Made by a program: the position numbers and the translations under genes. This document shows positions 33,508 to 42,818 of a stretch of 64,000 nucleotides of DNA, piece after piece; the stretch's first letter is position 1; the number at the start of each line of letters is the position of its first letter. Under the pieces are notes generated by a model that did no database searches, was not told where the DNA came from, and was given only the letters and a program-made list of their open reading frames with translations. Source of the DNA: Treponema sp. (GTDB lineage: Bacteria > Spirochaetota > Spirochaetia > Treponematales > Treponemataceae); NCBI GenBank assembly GCA_016286365.1, contig JAEESN010000011.1, positions 1 through 64,000 of the forward strand. The letters are read 5' to 3'.

Positions 33508-34629
33508 ATTATGTTTATATTCAGATTCTTTAATTTTTTCACCCTGAATTGAACGGCATAATCTTATACCGGCAATTCCACTTGTCTGGGACTTTTCATA
33601 TTTTCTAAAAAAGACACAACATTCATATGCCCCGGAATTATAACTTCCACCTTTAATAATATGCGCTTCCTGAAGCTCTGGTCCCAGAGGATTTTGTATC
33701 CAACCTTCTGTCTTGTATAATATATCAGAAGCATCTACAGGATACATTCCATCTTTTTCTGCACCATCCCATGTCCATTCATAAATTGTACCACTCATAT
33801 CATTTATTCCAAGGCTATTCGATTTTTTCTTTCCAATTTTCTGCATTATATAATCATCAAGAATTTCATATGCACAATTAGAATATTCTTTTATCCTGGG
33901 ATCTATATACAAAAGACCTTCAACCCAGTATTCATTTCCCTTCCTGAAAATAGGTTCCAGATGATTATTGCTCTTATTTGAAGGATTATATATTTCTCCC
34001 CCGCAATTAGTTCCACTATATGTATAATTCCATTCCGGGCATTCTGGATTCCCTCCTCTTGCGGCAAATTCCCATTCAAGCTCAGTAGGTAATCTATAAC
34101 CTTTTTTTGTAAACATTTTTTTAGACATATCATAGGCAATAAAAACTTCTTTTTTGTCTTTTGCATCATCTTTTGTATAAACAGTTTTTAATTTTTTATC
34201 TGAATAATAAACACAATGCTTTTCGCTAAAGACCATTTTTGTAAGTTCATTACAAAATACAATAGCATCATACCAGCTCATAGTTCTTGGAAATTCTTTC
34301 ACACCCGAAGAAGCTGATTTATTTTCCATTATAAGACTATATAATTCATACGAGACAACATTCTTACTCATAACATAAGGATACAATTTTAATTTTCTGT
34401 CTTTTTGAAATACACTTGAAAATAAGATAATGTCTCCTTTTATATATTTTTTCCAGAAAGTATCATCATCAAAAGAAACTGATTCTATTTTATCCTTTTG
34501 AACTACAGTTATTTCCTGTATTCCAAGTTCTTCACATTTTTGTAAATAGTCATCACTATGATTTTCTGTTTTGTTAAATGAACATGAGCATAAAAGAGTA
34601 ATAAACATAAAGATGATTAACTTTTTCAT
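33499..34629 (-). CDS. FGE-sulfatase (SUMF1) domain lipoprotein
   Basis: A 376-residue lipoprotein (lipobox LLCSC, Cys16-18 region). The C-terminal part has the formylglycine-generating-enzyme fold motifs YRLPTELEWEFAARGGN, NSLGINDMSGTIYEWTWDG and KGGSYNSGAYECC. In true FGE enzymes this fold oxidises Cys in a client; in many lipoproteins it is only a carbohydrate- or ligand-binding scaffold. It overlaps the TolC gene stop by four bases, so it belongs to the export operon. Role in toxin handling unproven. Confidence 0.8.
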   Translation of the reverse strand: MKKLIIFMFITLLCSCSFNKTENHSDDYLQKCEELGIQEITVVQKDKIESVSFDDDTFWKKYIKGDIILFSSVFQKDRKLKLYPYVMSKNVVSYELYSLIMENKSASSGVKEFPRTMSWYDAIVFCNELTKMVFSEKHCVYYSDKKLKTVYTKDDAKDKKEVFIAYDMSKKMFTKKGYRLPTELEWEFAARGGNPECPEWNYTYSGTNCGGEIYNPSNKSNNHLEPIFRKGNEYWVEGLLYIDPRIKEYSNCAYEILDDYIMQKIGKKKSNSLGINDMSGTIYEWTWDGAEKDGMYPVDASDILYKTEGWIQNPLGPELQEAHIIKGGSYNSGAYECCVFFRKYEKSQTSGIAGIRLCRSIQGEKIKESEYKHNKE

Positions 34630-36020
34630 TTTTCCACCTCCAGTTGATAAAGCAGAAAATTATAATACCAGAGAGAATCATTAATGTTTTCCAGATCAAA
34701 TTTTGAATTATCATAAATTAATTTCGCCTGAAGCAAATCCAACTCTGAACACAAACCTCTGTTATACTTATCCTGCATGGCTTCGTAATATGCATTCTGT
34801 TTTTCTACGTTCTTTTTCTTTTGTGACTGAACATCGGTATAATACGTTATGAGTTTTTTATATGTAGAAATTTCTTCGGTTTTATTTTCAAGATAGATTG
34901 TTTTCTGTTCTTCAAGGCTTTGGATATTATTTCTATAAGCTGCTTTTTCTTTATTAATCTGATTTACATTTTTAGGAGATATTGAAAACCCTACAGAAAC
35001 CGTCCACTTCTTCTCTCCCGAGGAAGACCAGGCTTCTTTTGTTTTTTCTAATTTTACGGCATCAAGGTCATACGAATAAGAACCTGTTATAGATAACGAG
35101 GGGGCATTGTTCTGACGGCTGATTATAAGGTTATTATCAAGCTCATCTTTTTGGATTTCAAATGTTTCCAGAGTATAATCTTTTTCAAGAAGTCTGATTG
35201 AACTAGCTGGCAATTCGTTATTTATTTCTGCATAATTTATATTTCCACAAAGCAGTTCAAGTTCCCTTTTAATATTATCTATCTGCAGTGTTACTTCACA
35301 CAAATTATTCTGATACTCATTTAATGAAGATTCATAATTCCAGTAATCAAGCTGCGTAATAGAGCCCTGTTCAAGTTTTATAAAAGCTGCATCACATAAA
35401 ATAGTCTGCATCTCTATCTGATTAGTTAATATAATCTGATTCCGCAGTAACTTTCTTAACTGAATAAAATAATCAGTGATATTGGTTTTTATACCTGCCA
35501 TAACCGTTAGTATTGAATTCTGAGCACTTTTAAACTGATTATCATAACTTAGAAGAAACGGATTTTTGGCTTTCCCTTGAAGATAATACGGTAAAAGACT
35601 TTGATTAATACTCAAAGATAAAACAGGATTCTGGTTATATCCTGAATTATCTACAGATAGTTCTTCAAGAGAATCTAATATATATCTATTCATTTCATAA
35701 CTGATTGAAGTTTGAAGCGAAGTTCCTCCCATTGAATCCCAGTCAAATCCGAATGACGTATAATACTTAAGCGGATATTTATTCAAATCTTTTGGAGTTT
35801 CAAGTCTTATATAATCATAGTTAGTAGAAATATAGAAAGATGGATAAAAAAGCGAATATCTAGAGTTGTATTCTAAAAGTGTATTTTCGTAATCTAGCAG
35901 ATTAATTTTTAGTTCTTTGCTGTAAGTTTCACTTTGTTTCCATAAAACTTCCAGATAAGTTTGAGAGGATAATTCAAAGAATAAAAAAATTAGTAACAGC
36001 GATAATGAAATCTTTCTCAT
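34626..36020 (-). CDS. TolC-like outer membrane efflux protein
   Basis: About 464 residues with a signal peptide (ending FFELSSQ) and the long alpha-helical, coiled-coil halves of TolC-type channels: repeated Asn/Glu/Leu-rich helices and a central YNRGLCSELDLLQAKL motif. It should form the outer membrane exit duct for the ABC/HlyD pair encoded just upstream. The start is an ATG six bases after a GTG that directly follows the HlyD stop; no spacer. Confidence 0.82.
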   Translation of the reverse strand: MRKISLSLLLIFLFFELSSQTYLEVLWKQSETYSKELKINLLDYENTLLEYNSRYSLFYPSFYISTNYDYIRLETPKDLNKYPLKYYTSFGFDWDSMGGTSLQTSISYEMNRYILDSLEELSVDNSGYNQNPVLSLSINQSLLPYYLQGKAKNPFLLSYDNQFKSAQNSILTVMAGIKTNITDYFIQLRKLLRNQIILTNQIEMQTILCDAAFIKLEQGSITQLDYWNYESSLNEYQNNLCEVTLQIDNIKRELELLCGNINYAEINNELPASSIRLLEKDYTLETFEIQKDELDNNLIISRQNNAPSLSITGSYSYDLDAVKLEKTKEAWSSSGEKKWTVSVGFSISPKNVNQINKEKAAYRNNIQSLEEQKTIYLENKTEEISTYKKLITYYTDVQSQKKKNVEKQNAYYEAMQDKYNRGLCSELDLLQAKLIYDNSKFDLENINDSLWYYNFLLYQLEVEK

Positions 36021-36026
36021 ACACAC

Positions 36027-37184
36027 TTAATTTATAAAATCTATTTTTTTCAAAAGGTAATAAATAATCCTGTTTTTCTGAAGGATTATTCTGGCATCTG
36101 TTTCAAGCCCTGCTTTAATGGGATAAGATTCACCCTTGGAATTAGAAAATCTTGTTTTATCAATATCTGCATATAAGACATAATATAAGGCACCATTAGC
36201 AGGATTTGTTCTTATATCAGCATCCATAGATTTAATTATTCCGGTTGCCCCCTTATATTCAAAAAATGGAAAGGCCGAAAGACGATATTTTACCTTCATA
36301 CCCTCTTTTATTTTTCCAATATCTTTAGGGGATACCTTTAGTTCTACTCTGAAATTTTTTAAATCGTCTGGAATAATGTTTACAATATTAGTATTTGCCT
36401 GAACAAAATCATTTACATTGATGCTTGAGACTTCCTGGACATAACCGTCTACAGGTGAATAAATATTTAAAAAATCATATGAGGTGATGAGAGTCTTATA
36501 ATCAGACAAAGCTCTTGAATAAGATAATTCCAGATTATTTTTTTCTGTATATAAAGACTGAATAAAGCTTTCCGCATAAAGATCAAGATTATTTGAAGCA
36601 AGTTCATAATCATTTTTTTTAAGTTCAATATTTTTCTTATTACTGATTGCTGCGGGATTCTGTAGTTCTTCGTCATAAAGAAGTTTTGCAACCTGCTTTC
36701 TTACAGTCAGTTCTTTTTCCTGTAAACGAAAAACTTCAAACTTTGTGTAATATAGTTCATTACCTTTTGGAACAAGATTCTTTTTTGCCTTATAACTTTT
36801 TATCAATAACTCATTACCTTCGATTTTTTCTTCAAGGTCAGTTATATTTTTTTCGAGGTCATTTTTTTGTGCTTCATAGCTTACAGGGTCAAGACTATAT
36901 AAAAGATCCCCTTTATGAACAAAAATACCGGGCTCATAATTTATCTTAATTATTTTTCCAGAGATAACATTTCTTACACTCGAAACATTTTCACTTGTTC
37001 TGACTACACCATAAACTTTTATAACTTCATCAACTTTACCGAAGAATAAAATACCTAGACCTAGCAGAAAAAATATTACAACGGAATAAAAGAGAATATT
37101 TACGCTTCCCGGGATTTTTGTAAAAAAGAATTCTCTGGAATTTTTTAGTGTATCTATATGTTTAAGAACTAAAACTTTTTTCAT
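36027..37184 (-). CDS. HlyD-family membrane fusion protein
   Basis: A 385-residue periplasmic adaptor with one N-terminal membrane helix (about 32-55), two lipoyl-like halves (SGKIIKINYEPGIFVHKGDLL and SPVDGYVQEVS) around a coiled-coil hairpin, and a C-terminal barrel ending in YYLLKKIDFIN. This is the type I secretion adaptor. The start is the ATG preceded by GGAGAG at proper spacing; it overlaps the ABC gene by 23 bp. Confidence 0.85.
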   Translation of the reverse strand: MKKVLVLKHIDTLKNSREFFFTKIPGSVNILFYSVVIFFLLGLGILFFGKVDEVIKVYGVVRTSENVSSVRNVISGKIIKINYEPGIFVHKGDLLYSLDPVSYEAQKNDLEKNITDLEEKIEGNELLIKSYKAKKNLVPKGNELYYTKFEVFRLQEKELTVRKQVAKLLYDEELQNPAAISNKKNIELKKNDYELASNNLDLYAESFIQSLYTEKNNLELSYSRALSDYKTLITSYDFLNIYSPVDGYVQEVSSINVNDFVQANTNIVNIIPDDLKNFRVELKVSPKDIGKIKEGMKVKYRLSAFPFFEYKGATGIIKSMDADIRTNPANGALYYVLYADIDKTRFSNSKGESYPIKAGLETDARIILQKNRIIYYLLKKIDFIN

Positions 37185-39318
37185 TTTGTGCTCTCCATAA
37201 GCTGGAATATTTTCCATTTTTTTCTAATAATTCTTTATGATTTCCCTGCTCAACAAGTTCACCCTTATCAAAAACATAAATTAAATCACAATCTTTAATT
37301 GTAGAAAGTCTGTGTGCTACAATGATTGTTGTCTTACCTTCGCCAGAAGAAAAAACAGCATCCATAATTTTTGTTTCACTTATACTGTCAAGGCTGGCGG
37401 TTGCTTCATCAAGAATAATCAATTCCGGATTACATAATAAAATTCTTGCAAGGGCTATTCTCTGGCGTTCACCTCCGGATAGAGTTGCACCCTGTTCACC
37501 AACAATAGTTGCAAATTTTTCAGGAAGGTTTTGGATAAACTCAAAAGCTTGTGCTTTCTTTGTACAGGCAATGATATCTTCTTTTGTATAGTTTACCGCT
37601 GCCCAGGTAATATTTTGTAATATAGTTCCACTAAATAAGAGACTTTCCTGTGGTACATATCCTATGCATTTTCTATACTCTTTAGTCTTATAATCATTTA
37701 TATCTACACCATTTATTAAAATTTTACCTTCATTCAAATCATAAAAACGCATTAAAAGCTTTAATAAAGTTGTTTTACCACTTCCAGACTGACCAACAAA
37801 AGCAACCTTTTTTCCACCGGGAATTAAAAAACTCATATTCTTTATTGTCTTTCCGCGATTTCCATATGCAAACGAAACGTCACAGAATTCTATATCGCCT
37901 GCCAGTGATTCTGCATCCATTTTTGAATCTTCATCTTTTGCTTCTTCTTCAAGGTCTATAATATCTAAAAGACGTTCAGAACTTACAAATACTTCCTGCC
38001 AGTAAGACTGCATAGTTAAAAGACGCGACAAAGGACTTAAGAAGAAGCCCGAAAGCATTGTAAAAGAGATAAGCTGTCCGAGTGTTATAGTTCCGTCAAA
38101 AATTAAAAAACTTCCATACCAGTAAATGGCCAGTGTTCCTAAAGAAGAAATAATTTCGAGGATTGCCCTCTGCCTGTTTCCAAGTTTTCCTAAATCAAGG
38201 GTTCTTTCTCCTGTTTCTACAATTAAATTTTCACATTTATCAAAAGCTTTCTGTTCTGTAGAAAGACCTTTTACAGTTGCAATACCATTCAAACTTTCGT
38301 ACATAAAAGCATTTTTTTCGGCAGTTATAATTGCCTGATTTCTTATCTGCCTTTTAAAATGGTCCTTAAACAAATAAACAATAATAGAAGAAATAATTAT
38401 TGGAACAATAGCTACAAGTAGCAAACGTCCGCCCATCTTAATAAGGAAAGCAGCTCCTGTTACTATCATTATTGAATCAATAACAACAGATAATGTTGCA
38501 GAAGATATTGCATTTTTGATTACATTTACATCATTAAGTCTGGAAAGTACTTCGCCCGTTTTTCGTGAAGTAAAAAATTTCATTGGTAAGCGTAAAAGAT
38601 GATAAAAGAAATCCGAAGAAAGCATTACATCTATCTTTGTTCCCATAAAAAGAATAATCTCGTTTCTGCAAAATCCTATAATTGCCTGAAAGACAATAAC
38701 AATCAGATAACAGAGAGAACATAAATTAAGTGTAGATTTAATCTGAATATATAAAACTTCATCTATTAAAAACCTGAAATAAAACGAAACAAATATTCCA
38801 AAAGCCGAAAGAAATAAACTTGCTGTAAGAATTTGAGCAACATTTTTTTTATATTGTTTTAAAAGTGTAAGAAATCTGAATAATACATTTTCGTGACTGG
38901 ATTTTTCGAACGAAGTATCTGGAGTAAGAATAAAAAAGACCCCGGTCCACTGTTGAAAAAAATCTTCGAAAGAAACAACCGTATTCCCCACTCCGGGATC
39001 ACACAGGTAAACCTTATTCCTATTTACCTTTTTTAATACTACATAATGTTCCATCCCTTTATGTTTAATATGGAGGACAGTAGCACATGGAAGTTTCTTG
39101 ATTTTTTCTTTTTCGTCTGCAATAAAAGCTTTACAGCTTAATCCATATTTCTGCGCTGCTTTTACCATACCAAAACCGGATGTTCCTTTAGTGTCTGTAC
39201 AGGCTTCTTCCCTTATTTTTCGTATAGGCACGCTTTTTCCATAGTAATCAAGTACCATGCTGAGGCAGGCAGCACCACAGTCAGTTTCATCATGCTGTAA
39301 AATACACTTTAGTCTCAT
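37162..39318 (-). CDS. C39-peptidase ABC exporter (bacteriocin-type)
   Basis: A 718-residue protein. Residues 1-130 are a C39 peptidase with catalytic DCGAACL (Cys14), HYVVLKKV (His) and CDPG (Asp). Residues 160-450 are the six-helix membrane domain. Residues 475-710 are the ATPase with GQSGSGKTT, LSGGERQRIALAR, ILDEATASLD and AHRLST. The C39 domain cuts after double glycine, matching the NGG leaders of four neighbouring cargo proteins. All catalytic residues present. Confidence 0.92.
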   Translation of the reverse strand: MRLKCILQHDETDCGAACLSMVLDYYGKSVPIRKIREEACTDTKGTSGFGMVKAAQKYGLSCKAFIADEKEKIKKLPCATVLHIKHKGMEHYVVLKKVNRNKVYLCDPGVGNTVVSFEDFFQQWTGVFFILTPDTSFEKSSHENVLFRFLTLLKQYKKNVAQILTASLFLSAFGIFVSFYFRFLIDEVLYIQIKSTLNLCSLCYLIVIVFQAIIGFCRNEIILFMGTKIDVMLSSDFFYHLLRLPMKFFTSRKTGEVLSRLNDVNVIKNAISSATLSVVIDSIMIVTGAAFLIKMGGRLLLVAIVPIIISSIIVYLFKDHFKRQIRNQAIITAEKNAFMYESLNGIATVKGLSTEQKAFDKCENLIVETGERTLDLGKLGNRQRAILEIISSLGTLAIYWYGSFLIFDGTITLGQLISFTMLSGFFLSPLSRLLTMQSYWQEVFVSSERLLDIIDLEEEAKDEDSKMDAESLAGDIEFCDVSFAYGNRGKTIKNMSFLIPGGKKVAFVGQSGSGKTTLLKLLMRFYDLNEGKILINGVDINDYKTKEYRKCIGYVPQESLLFSGTILQNITWAAVNYTKEDIIACTKKAQAFEFIQNLPEKFATIVGEQGATLSGGERQRIALARILLCNPELIILDEATASLDSISETKIMDAVFSSGEGKTTIIVAHRLSTIKDCDLIYVFDKGELVEQGNHKELLEKNGKYSSLWRAQNEKSFSS

Positions 39319-39344
39319 ATTCTCTTCCGTCTAGAAAACTTTTT

Positions 39345-39821
39345 TTACACCTGTCTTAAACTTTGAATAGAAATGTTATTTTCGAATGCAAAAGCTAGTA
39401 AAGAAAGACAGTGTTTTATAAGATGTTTTTTTATAATACATTCAATTTCATCAGCAGGAAGGATGTCATTATTACTAAGATATGAATTATAAAAACATGT
39501 TCCTCCACACAGATGCTTTGCCCAACAATCTACACATGGTTTCCTATAATTTGTAGTAATATTATGAGTAATTTCTTTTGTTATTCCGTCCTTAATATTT
39601 CCAATACAGTAATCATCAATACCTTCCATGTAAAGACAGCTTGTTATACTACCATCTGAATTAATTACAAGCTGATCATCAAACGGACAACGACGAACAT
39701 TCTTCTTTCTTTCAAGAAAATAATAAAGCGCACTAAGACTCATGTCGCGTCTTAAAAAAGAAAATAATTCAAAATTTCCATCCAGCAAATCTTTTTTTAA
39801 GCTGTTCAAAAAGCTCATCAT
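39345..39821 (-). CDS. SPASM-domain part of the split radical SAM maturase
   Basis: A 158-residue frame holding an auxiliary [4Fe-4S] SPASM domain: Cys in RRCPFDD and TSCLY, then CVDCWAKHLCGGTC, a textbook CX2CX5CX3C array, and a later IEC. It overlaps the radical SAM core frame by 53 bp and is in the +1 frame relative to it. Joining them at the A7 run at 39792-39798 gives a continuous protein (LFEQLKKDLLDGNFELF). Either two polypeptides that pair, a programmed slip, or a one-base error or mutation. Confidence 0.78.
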   Translation of the reverse strand: MMSFLNSLKKDLLDGNFELFSFLRRDMSLSALYYFLERKKNVRRCPFDDQLVINSDGSITSCLYMEGIDDYCIGNIKDGITKEITHNITTNYRKPCVDCWAKHLCGGTCFYNSYLSNNDILPADEIECIIKKHLIKHCLSLLAFAFENNISIQSLRQV

Positions 39822-41022
39822 ATCCTGTTAATAAAGCGTTTATATTTTCTTTTGTAAAACTATCTTTCTGATTAGAACGAACCGGAAGCATACTGACATT
39901 TACAAATCCAAGACTTTTTAAATGCTGTGCAACTTCTAGAGGTTTAGGATAAAATGCCGTTAAAACAGTAGAAGCTCTGAAGGTAAAACCATTTTCCTTA
40001 AAGATTTTTAGATTATTTACAATATCCTTATAACTACCTGTATTATCTTTATAAAATCTTGAATGATTATGAACTTCTTCGGGTCCATCAATACTCACAC
40101 ATATAAAATTAATATCTACTGATTTAAGAAAATCCATATATTCTTTAGAAGCGCAGGTGCCATTAGTCATAACAGAAAAGGAAACAAAGGGAACTGATTT
40201 TCGTTTAATAAAAGGATCAAAAAGAATATCCAGCGTCCACCTATTTAATCTGATTTTTCTATAATCAGCAAGGATCCTGTATTTATCGAATTCCGGACGG
40301 TCTTTTTCTTCATACATTGCTCTTGTAAAACCAAGAATATATGGAAGAACCGGGATTGAAATGACTTTATTTAAAAGAGAAACTATCTGTTCTTTTGTTA
40401 TATTTTCCTGTACAGGTGCATTTATGATTCTGTTTTTAAGAAGAACTTCATTTATCTTTTTAGAAAACAAAGCAGTATTATCAGGAATTTCGTTAAGCGT
40501 ATAATAATATGGTTCATAGTTTTTATAATCGTCCAGAATCTGTTTTAAAAGAGGTAAATCTCTGGATGATTCAGAATTCATGGAAAAAGTAAAAATAAAA
40601 TTAGAAGGATTTTTTTTATAACCCGTAAGTATAAATTTTATAGCATTTCTTACATGCTCTATATTTACAGTCTGGTTTTCGGTTTTCTTTCTGTAGCAAT
40701 AAGAACAGTTTAAGTTACAGTTATTACCAAGGCTTATCATAGCTACACACATGTTAGATTCAAGCTTGTAGTTTGTATCTTCTTTAGCATCTTCTTGAAT
40801 CTCTTTAAGAAAAATCTGAAACTCCAGAAGCTCAGAAAAATCCATACTAGATAAATCATGCTGGGCATTATTCAGTTCATTAAAAAGAGAATTGCTTATT
40901 GAATAGAGCTGAAATTTTACAGAGTCATATATCCATTTGTTTTCTTTTGTTTCGAAAACATAAAACCGAGAATTGTCCTTTAATACTTTTTTAACACTTT
41001 CAACTTTTTGTGATGTTGTCAT
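39769..41022 (-). CDS. Radical SAM core of a peptide maturase
   Basis: A 417-residue protein with the CX3CX2C cluster motif NCNLNCSYC (Cys102, 106, 109), preceded by about 95 residues likely to bind the leader. SFSVMTNGT and ICVSIDGPEEVHN are core radical SAM strands. It ends at TGA (codon after GWKF) just past the A7 run. Normal homologues continue into a SPASM domain, here found in the next frame. It probably modifies the cargo proteins before export; the bond made is unknown. Confidence 0.82.
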   Translation of the reverse strand: MTTSQKVESVKKVLKDNSRFYVFETKENKWIYDSVKFQLYSISNSLFNELNNAQHDLSSMDFSELLEFQIFLKEIQEDAKEDTNYKLESNMCVAMISLGNNCNLNCSYCYRKKTENQTVNIEHVRNAIKFILTGYKKNPSNFIFTFSMNSESSRDLPLLKQILDDYKNYEPYYYTLNEIPDNTALFSKKINEVLLKNRIINAPVQENITKEQIVSLLNKVISIPVLPYILGFTRAMYEEKDRPEFDKYRILADYRKIRLNRWTLDILFDPFIKRKSVPFVSFSVMTNGTCASKEYMDFLKSVDINFICVSIDGPEEVHNHSRFYKDNTGSYKDIVNNLKIFKENGFTFRASTVLTAFYPKPLEVAQHLKSLGFVNVSMLPVRSNQKDSFTKENINALLTGYDELFEQLKKRFAGWKF

Positions 41023-41045
41023 GGGGTACTCTCAATAAATATTTA

Positions 41046-41825
41046 TTATAATTTCTTTTTTTCCTCTATTTTGGTATGAGCCAGTTTATCACCTAACCTT
41101 TTTTTATTTTTTAGAAAATAAAATATCTCTACAAACAGTATTAACATAGTTATATTTCGCAGGATACTTTGTTTGACAGATACATTTTTACTGCCGTCTT
41201 CTGTCAACAAATCTAATTTTAATATCCTTTTTCCTATGCTTCCCTTAAAAGGACAATCTCTAAAGACTAAATAAATAGCCGCAGGGATACTACACAATAA
41301 AGTTGTAATAAAAACGTTTGACTGTAACACCTGACTTTTTTTAAATACTGGTTCTAAAACAAAAAACTCATATGGAACAAGAAATAAAAATGCTGAAATA
41401 ATAAAATCTATGAAAAAAGCATAAAATCTCTTACGAATAAGAGAATCATCCGTTTCTTCTGACACCTTTTGTTTTTCATCTGTTTTTGCTTGTTTTTTAA
41501 AACGTATAAATTCACAAAAATAATAAGCTAATGTTAGACCAAAAATATAATCTTCATTCGAAAATTTATTGTATTGATGAGAGAGATGGTAGATTGATAA
41601 AAGAATTATTACAACAGCATTTAAACCAAGAATATACCAATAAGAATACTTTAATATTTTTTTAGGCAGCAGAAAGAAAACAAGTAGATAAAAAAGAAAG
41701 GACATAAGTGAAAATATAGTAAAATCTTTTATTGATATATCAAACTTATTACCTATAAATAATTCAACAATGATGAGTATCTGTAAAATTGCAATAATTA
41801 TATTTACTTTATGTTGCCCTTTCAT
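41046..41825 (-). CDS. RDD-family membrane protein, candidate immunity for cargo C
   Basis: A 259-residue protein with four hydrophobic segments in the first 110 residues, then a charged stretch and an RDD domain (RKRFYAFFIDFIISAFLF; FRDCPFKGSIGKRILKL) with two more helices. RDD proteins are membrane proteins of mostly unknown function. It begins exactly where cargo C ends, so an immunity role against a membrane-active cargo is plausible. Confidence 0.7.
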   Translation of the reverse strand: MKGQHKVNIIIAILQILIIVELFIGNKFDISIKDFTIFSLMSFLFYLLVFFLLPKKILKYSYWYILGLNAVVIILLSIYHLSHQYNKFSNEDYIFGLTLAYYFCEFIRFKKQAKTDEKQKVSEETDDSLIRKRFYAFFIDFIISAFLFLVPYEFFVLEPVFKKSQVLQSNVFITTLLCSIPAAIYLVFRDCPFKGSIGKRILKLDLLTEDGSKNVSVKQSILRNITMLILFVEIFYFLKNKKRLGDKLAHTKIEEKKKL

Positions 41826-42800
41826 TTACCACCCTAACCATCCTGTTACTGTAGTTACAGCATTATTTATACCGTCAACAACTGTATTAAATCCATCCAC
41901 AATTTCACGCATAGTAATAACTGTTGAACGTTCTCTATATACACCTCCTCCAACACTACCAAACTCTATTCCTGTGATTTGCTTTTTCTCACAATCACAT
42001 ACCACTCCAACTAATGCCGATGCATAAAGATTTGTGTTAACTCCTTCTAGGTCAGAAGATTTTGTAGGTTTATCAAATATTTCTGAATTAATATTTTCAG
42101 AAACATTATCAACCATTAATTCAGAAGTACTTTTCTTTACAGATTCTTCTACAACAGATTTTATTGAATTAGAAGCAGATGTCACAACTCCGGTTTCTAC
42201 TCCAGTACCAACACCAAATTGTATTCTAATTCCCGAATCCATCGGATCATTTGGATTATATACTAACCCTGCATAAAAACTAAATCCTCCAATAAGTGCA
42301 ACTCTACCCCCATAGCCAATTTGTTTTAATGATTTTTGTTCTTTTTGAGTTGTACTTGAATTTTTATCAACAATATTCTGTTTGTAATCAGGAACAACAT
42401 TATAATCCTTATACCTATCAGGATCCCCCTGCTGCTTTGCTAAATCCTGTAATGCTTTCCAATAGCCATAGGCCTGAGGATTACTCATTATCTCCGGTGA
42501 TGGCTCGTTTCCACCGCCTGTATAACCAGGACCTGGATTAGATGAATTTGATGGATTTTGTGTGCCAGAATTTGTTTGTGGTGTTGTTCCCGGATTTGTT
42601 GTCTGATTTGTAGTAGTTACAGCCGGAGCCGACGGAGGATTACCTCCACCAGACGGAGAAGGAGCACTCGGTGCATCCCCACCACAGCTACCGCCGTTAA
42701 TTTCTGTTCTTAATGTATCTTCGTCAAGCTCTCTTGCAAATGAATGAACATCGAAAATACATTCATCATTGTTTAAATTTCTGCCTATAAATAAATTCAT
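41826..42800 (-). CDS. Double-glycine-leader cargo C, Gly-rich putative membrane-active toxin
   Basis: A 324-residue protein with the shared architecture: leader to GG at 36-37 with Ser38-Cys39, linker, and YGYW block (with variants ALQDLAKQQ and NVV). The unique part is Gly-rich and mildly hydrophobic (GGRVALIGGFSFYAG; IRIQFGVGTGVETGVV) and ends in an amphipathic helix with GWLGW. No catalytic motif; a pore-forming or membrane-inserting domain is possible. Paired with an RDD membrane gene. Confidence 0.7.
   Translation of the reverse strand: MNLFIGRNLNNDECIFDVHSFARELDEDTLRTEINGGSCGGDAPSAPSPSGGGNPPSAPAVTTTNQTTNPGTTPQTNSGTQNPSNSSNPGPGYTGGGNEPSPEIMSNPQAYGYWKALQDLAKQQGDPDRYKDYNVVPDYKQNIVDKNSSTTQKEQKSLKQIGYGGRVALIGGFSFYAGLVYNPNDPMDSGIRIQFGVGTGVETGVVTSASNSIKSVVEESVKKSTSELMVDNVSENINSEIFDKPTKSSDLEGVNTNLYASALVGVVCDCEKKQITGIEFGSVGGGVYRERSTVITMREIVDGFNTVVDGINNAVTTVTGWLGW
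42402..42800 (-). repeat. Cargo leader/linker module, copy C (more diverged)
   Basis: Shares the leader and YGYW block but differs in the linker (TTNQTTNPGTTPQTN) and block ends (NVV). The first 60 codons are almost the same as copy D. Confidence 0.8.
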
Positions 42801-42818
42801 TTTACTTCCTTCTCCCTT

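Noticed and set aside
39769..39821. Programmed -1 frameshift like dnaX in the radical SAM gene
   Set aside because: The SPASM frame is +1 relative to the core, so a simple -1 slip on the A run does not join them; only a +1 or -2 shift, or transcript slippage, would.
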